Part shown: in pieces, positions 11,572 to 24,824 of the stretch
Numbering within the stretch: the first letter of the stretch is position 1
How the letters are laid out: each line of letters opens with the position of its first letter
NCBI GenBank assembly: GCA_916048095.2
Contig: OU696593.1
Coordinates: forward strand, 4,518,501 to 4,582,500
From: Sacculina carcini
Lineage: Eukaryota > Arthropoda > Thecostraca > Sacculinidae
Length of the DNA stretch: 64,000 bases
Direction: 5' to 3'
Notes under the pieces: model-generated
The model's input: only the letters and a program-made list of their open reading frames with translations
What the model was told of the DNA's origin: nothing
The model's database searches: none
Position numbers and translations under genes: made by a program

Positions 11572-14494
11572 CAAGAGCGGTGCCAAATGTTCATCCAATT
11601 TTAGTAGTTGGTAGAAATGTGTAGTTGAGCATTTGGTGAGCCAAAATCAATAATCGTTTCGCTCAATATTTATCAACGTTTCACTTGAAATGCCAGTAAA
11701 CCCAGTTTAAAAGGAGCAAAAATGTTTGACTGTGTAGCGTAACAATCTCAATATTCCTGTACATCCTGAAAATGTTTAAGTATGAATCAAATTTCCAGAG
11801 ATACCACTTGCCGAGATGTTGTGCATATACACACGTGTAGCGGAAAATTGCACATCGTTGCACGGCGTTTGCAAACATAATTTTTCTCAAATGAATATTG
11901 TACTTTTATATTGTATCACTTATCCTACTATACTTTCGAGAATTTGCAGTCGTGTCATGATTACATCTATCATAATCCTCAACTCTCACCTCACTGGTGA
12001 TGAGTAGTCAACGAAAATTGAATGTAATTGTGATATAAACAAATTAGCGTCAGTTCTGAACGCGCACATTCTTATTTCTACACTGACTTAATTGTCATCG
12101 GTCAACTCTAGCTCTGGCTTTTATGCCAATATGTCACGTTGATGCCCTACTTACTCCGCATACATAACACACACGCACACACACACACATATATATATAT
12201 AGCAGAACACGCATACTTATAAACACACAGTACAAATTCACGTGTTCTGATGTCAAGAACAATGTCAAAGAGCCAAATCGACAAGCTGTAGATTCAAAAT
12301 TACCATGAACCATGAACCTTTCACACAAGTACACGCACAAGTATTAGACCTATCGCGTAAATAATTGTCACTGAAACCAAACAAACGGAATGAAAATAGT
12401 AATAAACATCAATGCTTGCAATATCACGTGTTGTTGGCAGCACTCATGGCACACGGCAGCTCTGCAACGAAGTCTACGTGTACTCACCATGATCAACATC
12501 GCCAGCCGCATCAACGACCTCATCAACTAGCTTTCCACTCCATACCAATAACATCGACTTCTATATATCACTAGATCTGACACCCAACTCGATGATTCCA
12601 GCATCCGTCGTGACATCTGGCGCCTCGGTTCGTCATGATCACCTGCAAAATGCACCGAGTTCACACGGTCAGACCTGAAACACACATGTCAGCCCGCAAA
12701 CAGCGCAATGATGCACTGCGGGCACCGGAATTACAGCAGTGATTCAATTACTATCGTGACAATTACAGTGTGATCATAGGACTGAAGCCAGTTTATTGTA
12801 TATCTTAGCGTAATGCATCTGAGCTCCGTCGGTTTTTGTCCGAAGTCGTACTGTCAGCTACTTCACCGATTTTCGTTTTTGGTATTTTTATTTATGCTTA
12901 CGTAGACTTACATGTGTGTATCGCAAGAACTGGCACTTCACAAGTATGAATAAGTATCAAACTTGTTATTCTTGGTTGTAGTTGATTTTTCGTATTAGGC
13001 TGGTCTATCATTTGGCAGAGAAATATCAGGGGTATCAAACCAAGTCCATATTCAGTAGAAGTCGTCAGTTTACAGTATTGCAAAATGACGAGTCTTTAAA
13101 AAACAAAATAGAGTTAAGTCTTGAAAAATATATTAGATTTAAGTCTTGAAAAGCTACCACCCTTTTTAATCGCAAATTATCTTGTGAATTTTGTGTAGAT
13201 GTAAGGACGGCACACAAATTGCAAGAAATTTCAGGGAGTACTTTAACATTTTGTAATGCTCACGTGTCGCTGCCTGTATATATCTGATCACATTATATTA
13301 ATCTGCTAGGCTTATTTTATATCTTATAAAGGTATTTATAACATTAGCTTATCATCATAATTGATTAATCATAGCGAAGGGTCCATCTTTTGGGCCCGTC
13401 TGTCGTTCCGTCTGCAATACAACTTTTCATTTGACAACTCGAACAAACATACGTAAAAGTGTGTCCGATAAACTTCGCTAGCTGTGATTCGTGACGAATG
13501 ACAATGTTGACTGTGCTTATGGTATGTTGGTAACACCAGTGCTGCTTCACCTTCAATTGGGATCGTTGACTCGGCCAGCATGGCTCACCTGCCGACAACC
13601 AGTCAGCCTCAGTCAGCTGCAGACCTTATTCCTGAATAATTTCTCAGACCAGCTGACTAAGACGTCTTTCTGTCGACCTCATTCTGCATCCCAGCTGACA
13701 ACATCGTCTTCGTTTGTAATATGTCTGGTGGACCCGGTCGCCCGCGTACTCACCCAGATCTCCAACTCATGGTGATTCTAACACTGCTCCATATAACTAT
13801 CAATATCACATTTGCCCTATTATATGCACTCTGATGTATTCTCATCTTTCTCCTCTCTTCTATATTATCCTGTATATATTATTTTTTATATTTCCTCTTT
13901 CTCTTGTGTATCGTCTTCTCTACTATGTCATCGAAAACAGTGTTTCTGTCAACCGAGACTAGGAGAATAGAGTAAGCTACGTTCCGATTTGGTAAATGAT
14001 GCGCCCTAGATTTTTATTACTCCTTTGGACTGTCCACCTGATACAAATCTCTCTTTATACCAGATTACTTACAGACTTGCCAGAGCATTAAGATAGAGGA
14101 ATGGTAGTGAAATATATATGAAATGGTAGTGATGAGATAGTGAAATAGCCATACACAGTCACTGAAAACATAATAAACGCCTGCATCTAAATGGTATATG
14201 ATGATGCGACCAGACCCCAAGAGCCTGTTGGGGTCCGATAGGCTATGTCCCAATCATAACAATGGGCAACGAGTCGGCTTAGTTGTCGAAGATTCCATAA
14301 CAAACATGTACATGTACTGGAATTACATGGTCAATATAATAATAAAATACCAATGGCAAATATTATGAATAATAATAATAGCAATGATCATAATGCCATT
14401 GACGCAAATTGAAACACCATGAGAATTCGACATTCAAAAGGTGGCATAATTTTTTGTCATGCTTATGTTTCAATGTGTGTGTTTGTATTGTCAG
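11572..14494. other. No gene recognised; short (CA)/(TA) tract at ~12166-12200
   Basis: AT-rich presumed intronic DNA. Open frames here (for example 12365-12574 and 13491-13775) show no domain. I found no further exon of the host gene. Confidence 0.45.
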
Positions 14495-14553
14495 TGAGCT
14501 TCGCGACGGCAGTGTGCTGCGCGCGCTTGAAACTGGCGCCACTTCAGTGTCTG
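14495..14553 (+). CDS. Candidate exon 1 in window of SRCIN1/KIAA1217-like gene
   Basis: A weak but phase-consistent exon. The acceptor is TTGTATTGTCAG, and the exon encodes ELRDGSVLRALETG-type sequence, which resembles the short motif (charged residues, then D-x-SVL) in the N-terminal conserved domain of SRCIN1/KIAA1217 proteins. Exit after one base of a codon at GTCTG/GTGTGT matches the phase-1 entry of the next exon. The donor is poor, and the frame stays open to ~14765, with a better donor (GGCAAG/GTATAC) at 14736 in the wrong phase. Treat it as a hypothesis. Confidence 0.35.
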
Positions 14554-14893
14554 GTGTGTGCTGTGGCGATGTTGCACATCAATGTAGCTGTTCCACGACC
14601 GTCGCACCCAAGTTGCCCCAGGCTAGTCCGCTGCTACTGCTGTGTTGCCAAACAATGTCACGATGTTCGGTGTCCCATATTGCACGTTTCATTGTCTTTT
14701 TATTGGGCACACGTAGTGCTGGACCAAGAACATTGGCAAGGTATACGCACATGAGTGAACAGTGAATGAGTAGCAGTGAACCAACTCACTCGCATACTAG
14801 CGGTATACCAGGCATTATTTGACAAACGCTACTATTTCTGGGGCTGTAAGTATGGTTTGTTGTACGTATGTTGGTGTATAGAAAAGTAATAGC

Positions 14894-16226
14894 TAGGGCT
14901 GTCAAAAAAGTAACCTAAACATCAGAAAAACTAACTTTATTTTCGAGAAAAAGTAACCTAAAATAGTAACCTAAAAATAACCAATTAGTTTTAATGTTAT
15001 TATCACTTTTGCATCGCTTTATCACATATTTATCACGCCTTTGCTGATTAGTGCGCTATATCAAATATACGGTTTGTTTGTTGTTTGTTTTTGAACATAA
15101 AAAGTAACCTATTAATCTAGAAAAAGTAACCTAAAAATAACCTAACCTTTGTGAAAATATCCTTCAATAAAAGTTAATTTCTGTTTGCGGATCTGAAGGA
15201 AGAAACTACAGCTGTCCTTCTTTTCTATTCTCTTTCCGAGTTGGTACTATTTTGCCACCCTCTCTCCGATCTGGTACTATTTTCACAACAAACCACCAAA
15301 AGTGACTTAATAATATTTGGCTAACATCGCAAAAAGGAGCAAAACCATCAAGATGCAATTTAAAGTGGAGAGCTAATACAAAAGTGGAATACACTACATG
15401 CTAATGTAAATATTTTTAGTAATGGTCGCCATCACGTTATTTATATTGTTTCAATGGAATTTTTCATCAAATAGCACGTGCTACAGCTTGTATATTAGTG
15501 TGAGCGAAAACACTGCGTGTGTGAATGTCCCCCGTCCTCCCATATGTAGCACCATGTGCTCACAGTCTTAAAAATGTCAAACGTGGGAAAATGGTGTTAT
15601 CTCAGGCCCTGAAAATCAATTGCTAATTCCTGTTCAAGTAAATACGTACTGTCAAGTGCTACAGTGCAGTATCTGGTATAGAGAGCTTACACATCGTACT
15701 ATACCACGCTTCAAACATCTCACGACACCCTCCGGTTCGTGGACATGTCCTGAAATGGAATGACGCTATCCTGCGTACCCAAAAACGTATATCTCGACGT
15801 ATAACGTATAACGTATACTCAAAAACGTATACTCGATACATATCGAGTAGCACACATATTAAGGTGAATACCAATTGCTAAATCATAACAGCCGAAATTT
15901 TTATATTTCTTGATCTTCAAAACTAATATTCCATCTCTTTTCCTATTGTATCCTCATATATACCGTTTTTGTGCCTCATATCTGCAAAAAATTACCAAAC
16001 TTTGTGGTAAGCTTACCTAATAACAAGACAAATAACAAAAGGTAACCTGACGATAAAAAGTAACCTAAAAGAAAAAAAGTTATCTAAGGATGAAAAAGTA
16101 ACTTTTGGTAACCTAATAACGTTTTTAATAATTATCTTACACAAGTTTTTCATGCAGTTTTAGATAGCTTATGAAAAAAGTGACCTTTAGGTGACAAAGT
16201 AACATTATTCATTTTCGGCAGCCCTA
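14894..16226. mobile_element. Nonautonomous hAT-like element (1.3 kb), TAGGGCTGTC ends
   Basis: Ends TAGGGCTGTC and GGCAGCCCTA are inverted repeats and are bounded by a perfect 8-bp duplication GTAATAGC (14886-14893 and 16227-16234). The subterminal regions are filled with AAAGTAACCTAAA repeats on the left and their relatives on the right, a likely transposase-binding array. No transposase frame is present. Another copy, split by a pogo element, begins at 55472. Confidence 0.85.
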
Positions 16227-16409
16227 GTAATAGCCAATAAAGCCTCAATGTCAGCTGCAATTCAACAGAACAGATGCAAGTTGAGTGTTGTGTAACGGCA
16301 GCTCTGACCTCCAAGTGTCTCAATGCTATTTTGTTATTAGGCTTAGCGGGCGAACAACGAACGAGTGATCAGAAGGAATACCCACTTCACTCTAACGTTG
16401 TGCAAAACC

Positions 16410-18011
16410 CTAGTGACAGAATTAGTTATGCAAAAAAACGTTTTTTTTGTTGTGTTTTTTGCAAAAAAACATGTTTTTTAGGTGTTTTTTATAGAATTAG
16501 CCCCAATTGTCATCGGATGTTGGATTTTAGTACATAGAAACGTGTTGAATCGACGTTTTGTACATATTTACGTGTCTTATTTCAAAGATAATTTGATAAT
16601 AGTATATAAAACAAAATATTTACCAATAAATACCTCAGGAGACTGTTTGAAAGTGCATCTGGGTCCGGTGGTATAGGTTTTTTTCATTGAAAAAGCCCAT
16701 GTTTTCAAAAATGGGCTTAATGATGTGGATATTTGAACTAATTTGTCAGCAGAACAAAACAAATTCGTTGAGTAATCATGTGTTTTTTAAGAATCCATGT
16801 TTTTTATGAAAAAATGCAATGATGTTTTTTTCAAACTTGTTTTAAATTCGTTTTATTAATGTACAAATTAAGAAAATGTTGACAGCAGAACAAGACAAGT
16901 TAATTGGTTGGTCAATTGTTTTTTTTGACAAACTTATATTTAAACTAACGCTTTTTTAATGAAACAATGCTTTCTAGAACAGTCTCTATGGAATATAGGG
17001 GTGATTGATGTGCGTTCAAATACCTTTGTATATAAGTAATATTTGTATATAAGTAGCCTGCTGGTATATGCGGCTGGTTAAACCACTTGATTTAAAGTGT
17101 TTTTTTAAACCATGGTTTTTTCAGAATAAATTTTTTAAACACGGTTTTCGTAGATGTAGAGATTTTGAAAAAAAATTGGCGGCAGATCAAGGAAAATTTA
17201 ACCAAATAAATTGGTTTTGTATTAGTAACCTGTTTTTAGAACTGGTTTTATGGATGATGGTTTCTTTGATGTAGTTATTTGTGTTCAAATACCTTTTTGT
17301 ATATTAAATATATTTCCTCAGTTGTTTTTGTCCTGCACGAAAATATTGTCCGTTTTTCTGGTGAGGATTGCCACTCTGAATAGTGCGACCCGCTTTTATT
17401 CGTAGTCTCATTAGGGACACTAAATATAATTAGGGACACAAAAATAAGTTTGTGTGTATATTTGTAGTCTTTGTGTAAATATTTGCAGTGTTTGTACTTT
17501 TATATTTGCAAATAATTGATCTGGTGAATGAAATGATGATGCTTATTATAATCAACATAGTTCATTTCTGGTAGGAAAAAGGTACTATGTAAAAAAAATA
17601 ATGCCACCTGTTGTTTTTTTAAAACAATTTCAGTTTTTAGCAGAAAAAACGGTTCTCAAAACCTGCTTTCTTATACAATAATTAACTCAATAATTGAATG
17701 CAAAACTGTACTGTACATAGAAGTGCCGCACAGTACCGTGTAAACAATTATATTACGGCTTTCAGACACATTATAACAATTGTATTGTGCATATTTAATG
17801 ATAATTCAATTTGATAGGGTCACTAATAGCATGAATAACTCATGTGTTGATAAAAAATAACTCATTTAACATCCCAAATATATCATTTCCATAATTTTTA
17901 TTCTTTGCATGATTCCTAAAAACACACAAAAACGTGTTTTTTTCGGTCGAGGTTTTTTTTGGCAAAAAACGGTTTTTTTAAACCGTCGGTTTTTTTAGGT
18001 CGCATCGCTAG
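16410..18011. other. T-run-rich repeat region, possible old hAT-like element
   Basis: Filled with mirrored A- and T-runs around GTTT/AAAC (AAAAAACGGTTTTTTT type). Possible ends are CTAGTGACAG on the left and CGCATCGCTAG on the right, but no target duplication could be matched. No coding sequence. Confidence 0.3.
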
Positions 18012-19320
18012 ACAAGATACGTCAAACTACCGAGACAAAGAGAGTAGCTCTGCCAGACCCGAAATGTTCAGCGTATCTGCCACTGATCCTAATAACAAGC
18101 GCCTTTTTATACGTCCAAACATGACGTATAATCGCGTGATTCTAACCTGAATTAAAAAACTAGAATTCCAAGCGCGCGATGACGTGATTGCAAACGCTGT
18201 TGCTTACTGCGTGCACAAATAGCGTCGTTCTCAGATGCCTTAAATTCAGCAACTAATTTTAGCGGACCACCGCTAGTCACTAGGCTCAACACAAGCATAT
18301 ATACATAGCATGGCTAAATACAGGACATCGAAACATGGGTCATGCAAAATCACATCATCGATCACATAAATAAGACAACGCAGTTATTACAATAATATAC
18401 AAAATCAAAATATTAAAAATCCTCCCTCTTTGAGTACTGTTAGAGCCTGAGCAATCTGTACTGTACTTAATACTGCATAACCACTCAATGAATCATTGGA
18501 ATATTCACAATGAGCTTTTATATTTACCAAATCACGTGAACATTATTCATAAAATTTTACCTAGCTCTATGTCATATTTAAGTAACATATCTACCAAGTA
18601 TTTAAGAAAGACTCAATGCTCAATTAATTGTTTTTATTCTAAAATCACAAACTAATATGAGGAAAAAACAGATTGGAGCAAATTTTGTACACGACAGCGC
18701 CGAATGGCAACATTTGTTGCCACTCAAATTTCCACTTGAATAATTTTCAAAAAAAGCGAGATACAATTAAAAGAATTTTATTTTCCGAATGGCATGCCCT
18801 TCTTCTACAATAGCATATAAAAACTGAAATAAAAAACTTATCAGAAAAATAATAATTAAATATGAATTGCGTGCCATTTTGTAACCCTATTTTTCACCCA
18901 CTTCTAACGGCGACTGACTTAAACCGTGTTTATGAAATCTTTACGTATCGGAACGTCAATTTTTCACCTTGCTGTGTTCCCAACATTCCGCTTAAGTAAA
19001 AAATATATAATTGTAGCTTTCGCAATTAACATACGCCACCCAGGACGCATTTTCTCGCTGGCAACAAGTACGATACGTCAACAAATCAAATGGCCTTTGA
19101 ATAAGATACGTCAATATATAAATATATTAAATTGAACTTTTATCTATGTTTTAAGATCCAGCATCCAAGGACAAGTGGGGAAAATCCTAAGATATCGACA
19201 AGTAAAATAAACAACAGATAACCTATATTAGACACGAGTTTTGAAAAATAACGGCAAGCAGAAACGGTTGCATACGTCTCTGCTCTTGGCAGTGGCAAGC
19301 AATGAAGCCACTGCGGCTTA
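18012..19320. other. No gene recognised
   Basis: AT-rich DNA with two short related phrases containing GATACGTCAA (near 18016 and 19068). Nothing else is supported. Confidence 0.5.
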
Positions 19321-19322
19321 TG

Positions 19323-19324
<2 letters not shown>

Positions 19325-19371
<47 letters not shown>

Positions 19372-19400
19372 GTGTGTGTGTGTGTGTGTGTGTGTGTGTC
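19325..19400. repeat. (TG)n microsatellite
   Basis: Two blocks of TG repeats with one interruption. Confidence 0.95.
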
Positions 19401-19592
19401 AAATACAATTGTACAAACTTGTGATGACGGTGACATTGTATTGATATCGTTGAAATGAGATAAAATCACTTCATCAGTGGCAAATTAGTTTCATTTTTTT
19501 GCGACGTGCGTGAAAGTCAGGACATATCGCATAGCATCGTATTGAACATTTTCTCACTAGTATAATATTGATAAATTCACAAGCACGTACAT

Positions 19593-19927
19593 TTTATGTT
19601 CTTGCCATTGACATTTACAGCGGCCGAGTAAAGGTGGTTGTGAACACGAAGCACATGCCTTGTGTCAGCACGCGCCTCCGCCTAGGAACGCCTCCAACAT
19701 CGATGGACGTCACATTGGTATGCAAGGTGCGAACATTCTCTAGTCTGAAGCTCCCGCTACTGGGCTCGAATCGAACACAACGGAATATACCATACACTGC
19801 CGTGTTGTGTATGTTGAAATGCGTTGCAGGTTCTGCTGATGTCGCTCGTAAACAGACTGTACATGCGTTCTGCAGTTTTGGTGGCAATGAAATGGGAAGC
19901 GATATCAGTAGAAACATTCATTTATAA
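19593..19927 (+). other. GC-richer open stretch of unknown nature
   Basis: A local GC-rich patch in AT-rich DNA. It is open on the plus strand for 119 codons and on the minus strand for 100. An acceptor-like CATTTACAG precedes 19620 and a donor-like ATGCAAG/GTGCGA occurs near 19727. The translation matches no family I know, so it could be an unrecognised exon or an old repeat. Confidence 0.25.
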
Positions 19928-20238
19928 CAGTTAAATCCCGTGTTTTAAGCAAACGGTGTGAATGAATGACTGAGCTAAAAAAAAACAATTGACAAATACA
20001 GTTGACTATAAAGTTTTGACAAACAATTCTGTCATAAAAAGTGCTATGCTATTTGTGCTAATGCGCTGTGCCGTGCTATCTGTGCTAAAAACTGGGCCAA
20101 ACTTCATTCATCATGATTTTTTCGGCGAAATGTGAACTATGCTTAATAATACAAAACAAAAATTACAAAAATTAACGAAAACAATCCATGGTTTTCCTTG
20201 AGGGCATGATTAAAAGATATTTTATAGTAACCAATATA

Positions 20239-21025
20239 TAGTGGACCCTCTAAATAATAGACTTCCAAATAGCGGAATCCTCCAAATAGCTAAACAATTT
20301 ATTGGTCCTGATCGAAAACCTATCAAATACGTGTTAGTATCAGCTCCGAATAGCGGAATATAAACATCCGAAGAGCGCGAACCTCCAAATAGCGGAACGA
20401 TCTATTGGTCCCCACTTATATAGCAAACCTCCAAATAGCGGAAAATGGAATATCTGTATGATTCTTGAATAGATGGTGTATGAAGTATAATGATTCCAGC
20501 TTTTCGACTGACAACAGTTGACTGTTGCAAGCTCATTGGTATAAACGAGTGACTTATTTGGGCCGGCTATAGACAAGGGCACAGGCACAGGAAGATTATT
20601 TGGCATTGCCAAACTAAGCGACCGCCTAGGACCCCAGATTGGTGAGGATCTCGCACAGGAAACATGCAGGAATTTAGACTTTGGTATAGCATTGACAATT
20701 CCAATTACTATTGCATTGGAGAGCAACGATATGTCCAACATTGAAGAAACGATTCCCTCCAGCAAAATGCAGCATATCAAAAACATGGCGCTAGAGGTAA
20801 ACGCCGCACAGCTGAGTTATGTTTAGGGTAATGAAACTTTTTGGTAGAATCATATGAGAAAGAAAAAAATGGTAATGACAAGCGAATATTTTGTGAAAAA
20901 TGAACGATTCAGACTAATAAGTGTTGATATGCTTTGCTGCAGAGCACATCTCCAAATAGCGGAAACCTCCAAATAGCGGAACTTTGTATCGGTCCCTTCG
21001 AGTCCGCTATTTGGAGGGCCGACTG
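20239..21025. mobile_element. pogo/Tigger-like nonautonomous element
   Basis: Ends TAGTGGACCCTC and GAGGGCCGACTG are imperfect inverted repeats of the CAGTCGACCCTC kind, flanked by TA on both sides. Subterminal regions contain at least seven copies of CCAAATAGCGGAA or close variants. The interior (20560-20800) is less AT-rich but has no transposase motif that I recognise. Confidence 0.7.
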
Positions 21026-21029
21026 TATA

Positions 21030-21616
21030 TTGAAAAGTATCCTGTTTGGAAAATCAAAGGAGGTGACACAAACTAAGAAAACAAAGACTGATATAGTTAT
21101 GCTAACAACGATTGTTCAATGTGCATCTCTGATTTACGAGATGTAGGATAATTACATCAAATGTAATTGTAGGATATTACAATTACTCGTGATAGATATT
21201 ACAATTACTCGTAATTGTAGGATATCAAATGTCTTCAAAGTTTTGTCCCAAAAGTTCCTAACCGTAGTTACCGCTTTGACGCTCTCCTCTATGCTTTTTC
21301 CATATGGCCTAGAAAATATTTCCTAAATGAGCTCACCATGCAGCCTAAGGAGAGCACACTGCAATCTGTTTCTTAAGTCACGTGACCGTCATTCTGTAAC
21401 CCAGCATGAATCATGCTACCTCATTCCGCATCGCAGAGAATATTGCACGCTTAGATATGTTAGCCTAGCAGCCCGGTGACTGTTTCAACTCTTTTTTGCT
21501 CAGAAGCCTAGACATAAAAATATAAATTAAGACAAAAACATAGACAAAAATCGTCTAGAGTAGATCAACACAATATATTTCTATCAACGGTAACAACACA
21601 ACAACACACCAAACAC
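21030..21616. other. No gene recognised
   Basis: AT-rich sequence with a small tandem of ATTACAATTACTCGT near 21170-21215. Confidence 0.5.
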
Positions 21617-21690
21617 AACTCATCATAGTTCGTCATTTGCGCGAACCTCGCAGTGCTGCCTATCAACAAAACCCAACGCTAATACGCCAC
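21617..21690 (-). pseudogene. Short duplicate of Gypsy RNase H sequence
   Basis: About 70 bp that closely matches 23337-23408 in the same orientation. It is a fragment of a second copy of the neighbouring Gypsy element. Confidence 0.6.
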
Positions 21691-21933
21691 AACTCCTTCT
21701 CCCACAAGCTTCAATCGACACTCTTCACATAATACCTCGGAAACGACAAAAAACATTTGCATCACACTGACATGACAATCACAATGCGAGTAGTTAAATA
21801 ACAGAGCCAAACATAATCTTCGAAAAGTTTGGGCTTCCAGCGAATCCGTTAAGACCGCCGTAAACCCCCAGTCTCCTCTTTTACTGAAACTAGAGTACAC
21901 CGATCAACATCTGCCTCCTCAATCTAGCCTCCG

Positions 21934-23420
21934 TCATTGTTGACCTTCATAAATGTTGCTTAACATCTTACTGGTTCGAACTCGTGCTATTGCCCCAATT
22001 TCGTTCAAGGCCGTGAGTACTGTTTCCCTCACCACCTGTTGTTGATGTTGCTGCTGTCGAGGTGTGATCTCACTAGCGGCACTAGTCAACCTCTCAGGCA
22101 CTGCCCCGTCCCCCCGTCTCGCTGATTCATCTTCGTTGATAGAAAACCGCGTCCGTACATGATCTGCGTTTCTAACAAACCGTCCTGTAAAGAACATACA
22201 CGAGGAGTCGAAAAATTCATCTCAACACCGCCGGCGACCAAATGCTCTAAGCTCCCGTGACATTATAACAATATACCAAGTTACCTGGCCTGAATCGACG
22301 CTCTTGAACTGACGTATCACGTTCTTTATTGATTTGCTCCGCCCAGTTAAAGTCTGGGTCGTTGTGTGTTCTACGCGTGAACATCAACTCTGACGGTGAC
22401 TTGCAAGTTGTGCTGTGCGGCGTATTGTGGTAGCTGTAAATCCACCGTGTCACTTTGACGAGAAGCGGCGCTGGGCGTTGCTTCTTGATACCATTTTTTA
22501 CGACCTTTACCACCGCTTCTGCCAGATTATTAGAACATTGGTGTCGTGATGCAGCGAACTGTTGACTTACTCCATTTGTGGCTAGAAATGTTTCCATCTC
22601 AGAACCGGCAAAACGCGTTGCGTTATCCGAAACCACGACCACCGGTAGGACATGCGACGCAAACGCTGTGCGAAGATGATCCGTAACCGTCTGTGTCGAC
22701 GCATATTCACAGAAATTAACATCTGGATATTTGTTGTATACGTCGACCAGCACAAGCAAATTTCCCCTTTCACTGGTCGCGCGAAATCCATGTGAATTCG
22801 CTGCCACGGTGTGGATGATGGCGCCCACTGTAACTCGGGAACTGCTGACACGCTTGCTCAGTGTAGCTGACATGACATGCTGGCCTCTTCCTTGTTGTGG
22901 AATCACCAACCGGCATCCTACAAAAGGCAGCCTCTATCCACCGATAGTTCGTCGCAACGACTGTAAAAAATTAACAGTTCGGGATCAATGACTTGAGGCC
23001 ATCCATTCATGGTATATTGGATCAGCTACAACAAAACATAATCTTACCGGGTCTTCACTTTCACTTCAGACAATATCAGACAGTTGCACTACATTGCCGG
23101 GCTCAGGAACTTCAATTGACATGTATGGCAATGTAAGACGCGACAAGGCATCGAAGTGGCTATTTTGTCTCGCAGTTGCCATTTTGATTTCTGGCTCAGC
23201 AGAGTCAACAGTGGTCGATGACTTGTAGTCACCACAAAAAGCCTTCGAAATACAGACTGGTGGAGCTCGGTCACCGCAAGAACTACTGCCAGTGCTCTAC
23301 GCTCAAGCTGGCTATATTTGCGTTCTGCAGCTATAAACGCACCATACTTCGTCACTTGCACGAACCTCGCAGTGCTGTCAGTCGACAAAACCCCAATGCT
23401 TATACGCCTCAGCGTCCTTT
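21934..23420 (-). pseudogene. Decayed Ty3/Gypsy pol: RNase H, integrase, C-terminus
   Basis: Minus-strand remains of a Gypsy retroelement, in order. RNase H lies at 23388-23089 (YGAFIAAERKYSQLERRALAVV-like block, then VVTTSHRPLLTL). The integrase zinc-binding region is at ~23030-22860. The catalytic core is at 22851-22247, with MDFARP (the first Asp), VVSDNATRF, and a degraded CSNNLAEAVVK block where family members carry SNGLAERxV. The last part is a C-terminal tail at 22197-21934. A frameshift near 22780 separates the first catalytic Asp from the rest, and stops separate the segments. No LTRs were found. It belongs to the common invertebrate Gypsy type with TPHSTT and SPSELMF motifs. Confidence 0.8.
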
Positions 23421-23525
23421 TTGAGTTTGGAAGTCATTGAATCAACTTTAGACATATATACAATAATAATTAAGTAGACGTGCAGCTTTGTCTGACCAAA
23501 AACCAGGTCCAAAGCTGCATACCCC

Positions 23526-24015
23526 CAATTCGGCCTTGATATCCTAAGCCAACTACATATTATGGACAGATTACATCCGCGGGACGAGGCCGAATCCGCG
23601 GGATGAGGCCGGAGGGGGGAGATGACTGTCTCTTTTTAATTTATTTTGGTTCTTCCTTCTTAGAATATTTTTGGAGGATTTTTGTGAATGCGAGATGCGA
23701 GCTGCCGCCTACAAAACAAAAATCGACGGCGGCAGCGTTTGGCGGAAAACGGGAACGACGAAAAATCTATCGACAATCAAACAAAAAAAAGTCCTCAAAC
23801 AGACACAATTGTCCTCAATGACCTTGAAAATGACCTCGGAGGTCAAAAAAACTTAGCTTTTGACCTTCTTGCATCCATTTTACCTCTAGGGACCAAGTTT
23901 CATCAAAATCGGTCCAGTGGTTTAGGAGGAGATAGGGTACAAACAGACATAGAGACAATTTGCAATCAGTGCAGGGCAAAAAATTACCATCAATTCGGAC
24001 CTTCAGGCCGAATTG
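23526..24015. other. Possible TIR-bounded repeat, CAATTCGGCCT ends
   Basis: CAATTCGGCCT at 23526 is mirrored by AGGCCGAATTG at 24005, enclosing ~490 bp. Inside are a direct repeat of CCGCGGGAYGAGGCCG and a phrase (CCAAGTTTCATCAAAATCGG) often seen in invertebrate interspersed repeats. No target duplication was identified. Confidence 0.35.
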
Positions 24016-24449
24016 CATAATAGTTTTATCATCATATGAGATATTTATGCTATTAGGGATCCTAGCAAATTGAAAAATCAGTAAATATGCACAATAGAAT
24101 TCTTGCACTGTGGGAAGGATATAACGGCAAGAATACATCACACATTGGTCCTGATTTCTTATTTGAGGCTTTTTTTAAGTCCGAAGGTTAAGTAAAGGTT
24201 AAATGCCTAAGTGTCAGCTGCTACACGGGATGAAGTCGAAGCTTATGAACACACAGGTGTGCCCCGTGCAGCTCGCTACCACTGCAGAGCCGACCCTCTC
24301 CACGCTATGGCGCCAAATGGATGTAACACGTATAAGAGAAGGCCACCTCCCCAGAATACATGACACAACACATGACTGACATCTGGTACCATCATTTACT
24401 GCTGGGTGGACAGGGGCTGTTGGATTATAGAATTCGCCTAATGATATTC
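24016..24449. other. No gene recognised
   Basis: Mixed-composition sequence. It could be the body of the tRNA-derived SINE whose head follows on the minus strand, but this cannot be shown. Confidence 0.4.
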
Positions 24450-24536
24450 TGCTCCGCCGGGATTCGAACCACGGTCCACGAATGTTAGGATAGTTCTATA
24501 TATTAAGAAGATAACTTGCAACTGCTACACCGACAA
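24450..24536 (-). repeat. tRNA-derived SINE head
   Basis: On the minus strand a canonical B box, GGTTCGAATCC (24460-24470), sits in a T-arm with a GGCGGAGCA acceptor-like end. An A-box-like TGTAGCAGTTGC lies ~60 nt upstream. The expected tRNA pairing is lost in the anticodon region, which is AT-rich and overlong. It is better read as a tRNA-derived SINE or tRNA pseudogene than as a working tRNA. Confidence 0.5.
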
Positions 24537-24824
24537 CGTAATTCAGTGGCGTAACATTTCCGCTCGTAGTTGCTTGTACGCTGCTTTCATTCAGTTTGCA
24601 TATTGTATGTTTGTTTTGTTTTAGAAGAAGAAATTTGCACGATAACCATCAAAACCACACATCCGCACCATTCGACCTTGTTTTTGTGCCTACTTATCTA
24701 TTGTTCTCGTAGTGTTCGCTGCCTACTGTCAATCGCACCGGTGTTTGGTGTATTTTGATCTTTATGTTGTATGTTAAATATATGTTGTTTATATACTTCA
24801 TACGCAGCGCTCTACTGCTGTAGC

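Noticed and set aside
14554-14765. Extension of the candidate exon at 14495 to the better donor near 14736
   Set aside because: It would leave in phase 2 and not join the next exon, and the added residues are Cys/Ser-rich without family resemblance.
24450-24536. Functional tRNA gene
   Set aside because: The B box and acceptor-like end are good, but the anticodon stem and loop region is AT-rich and overlong and cannot fold normally.
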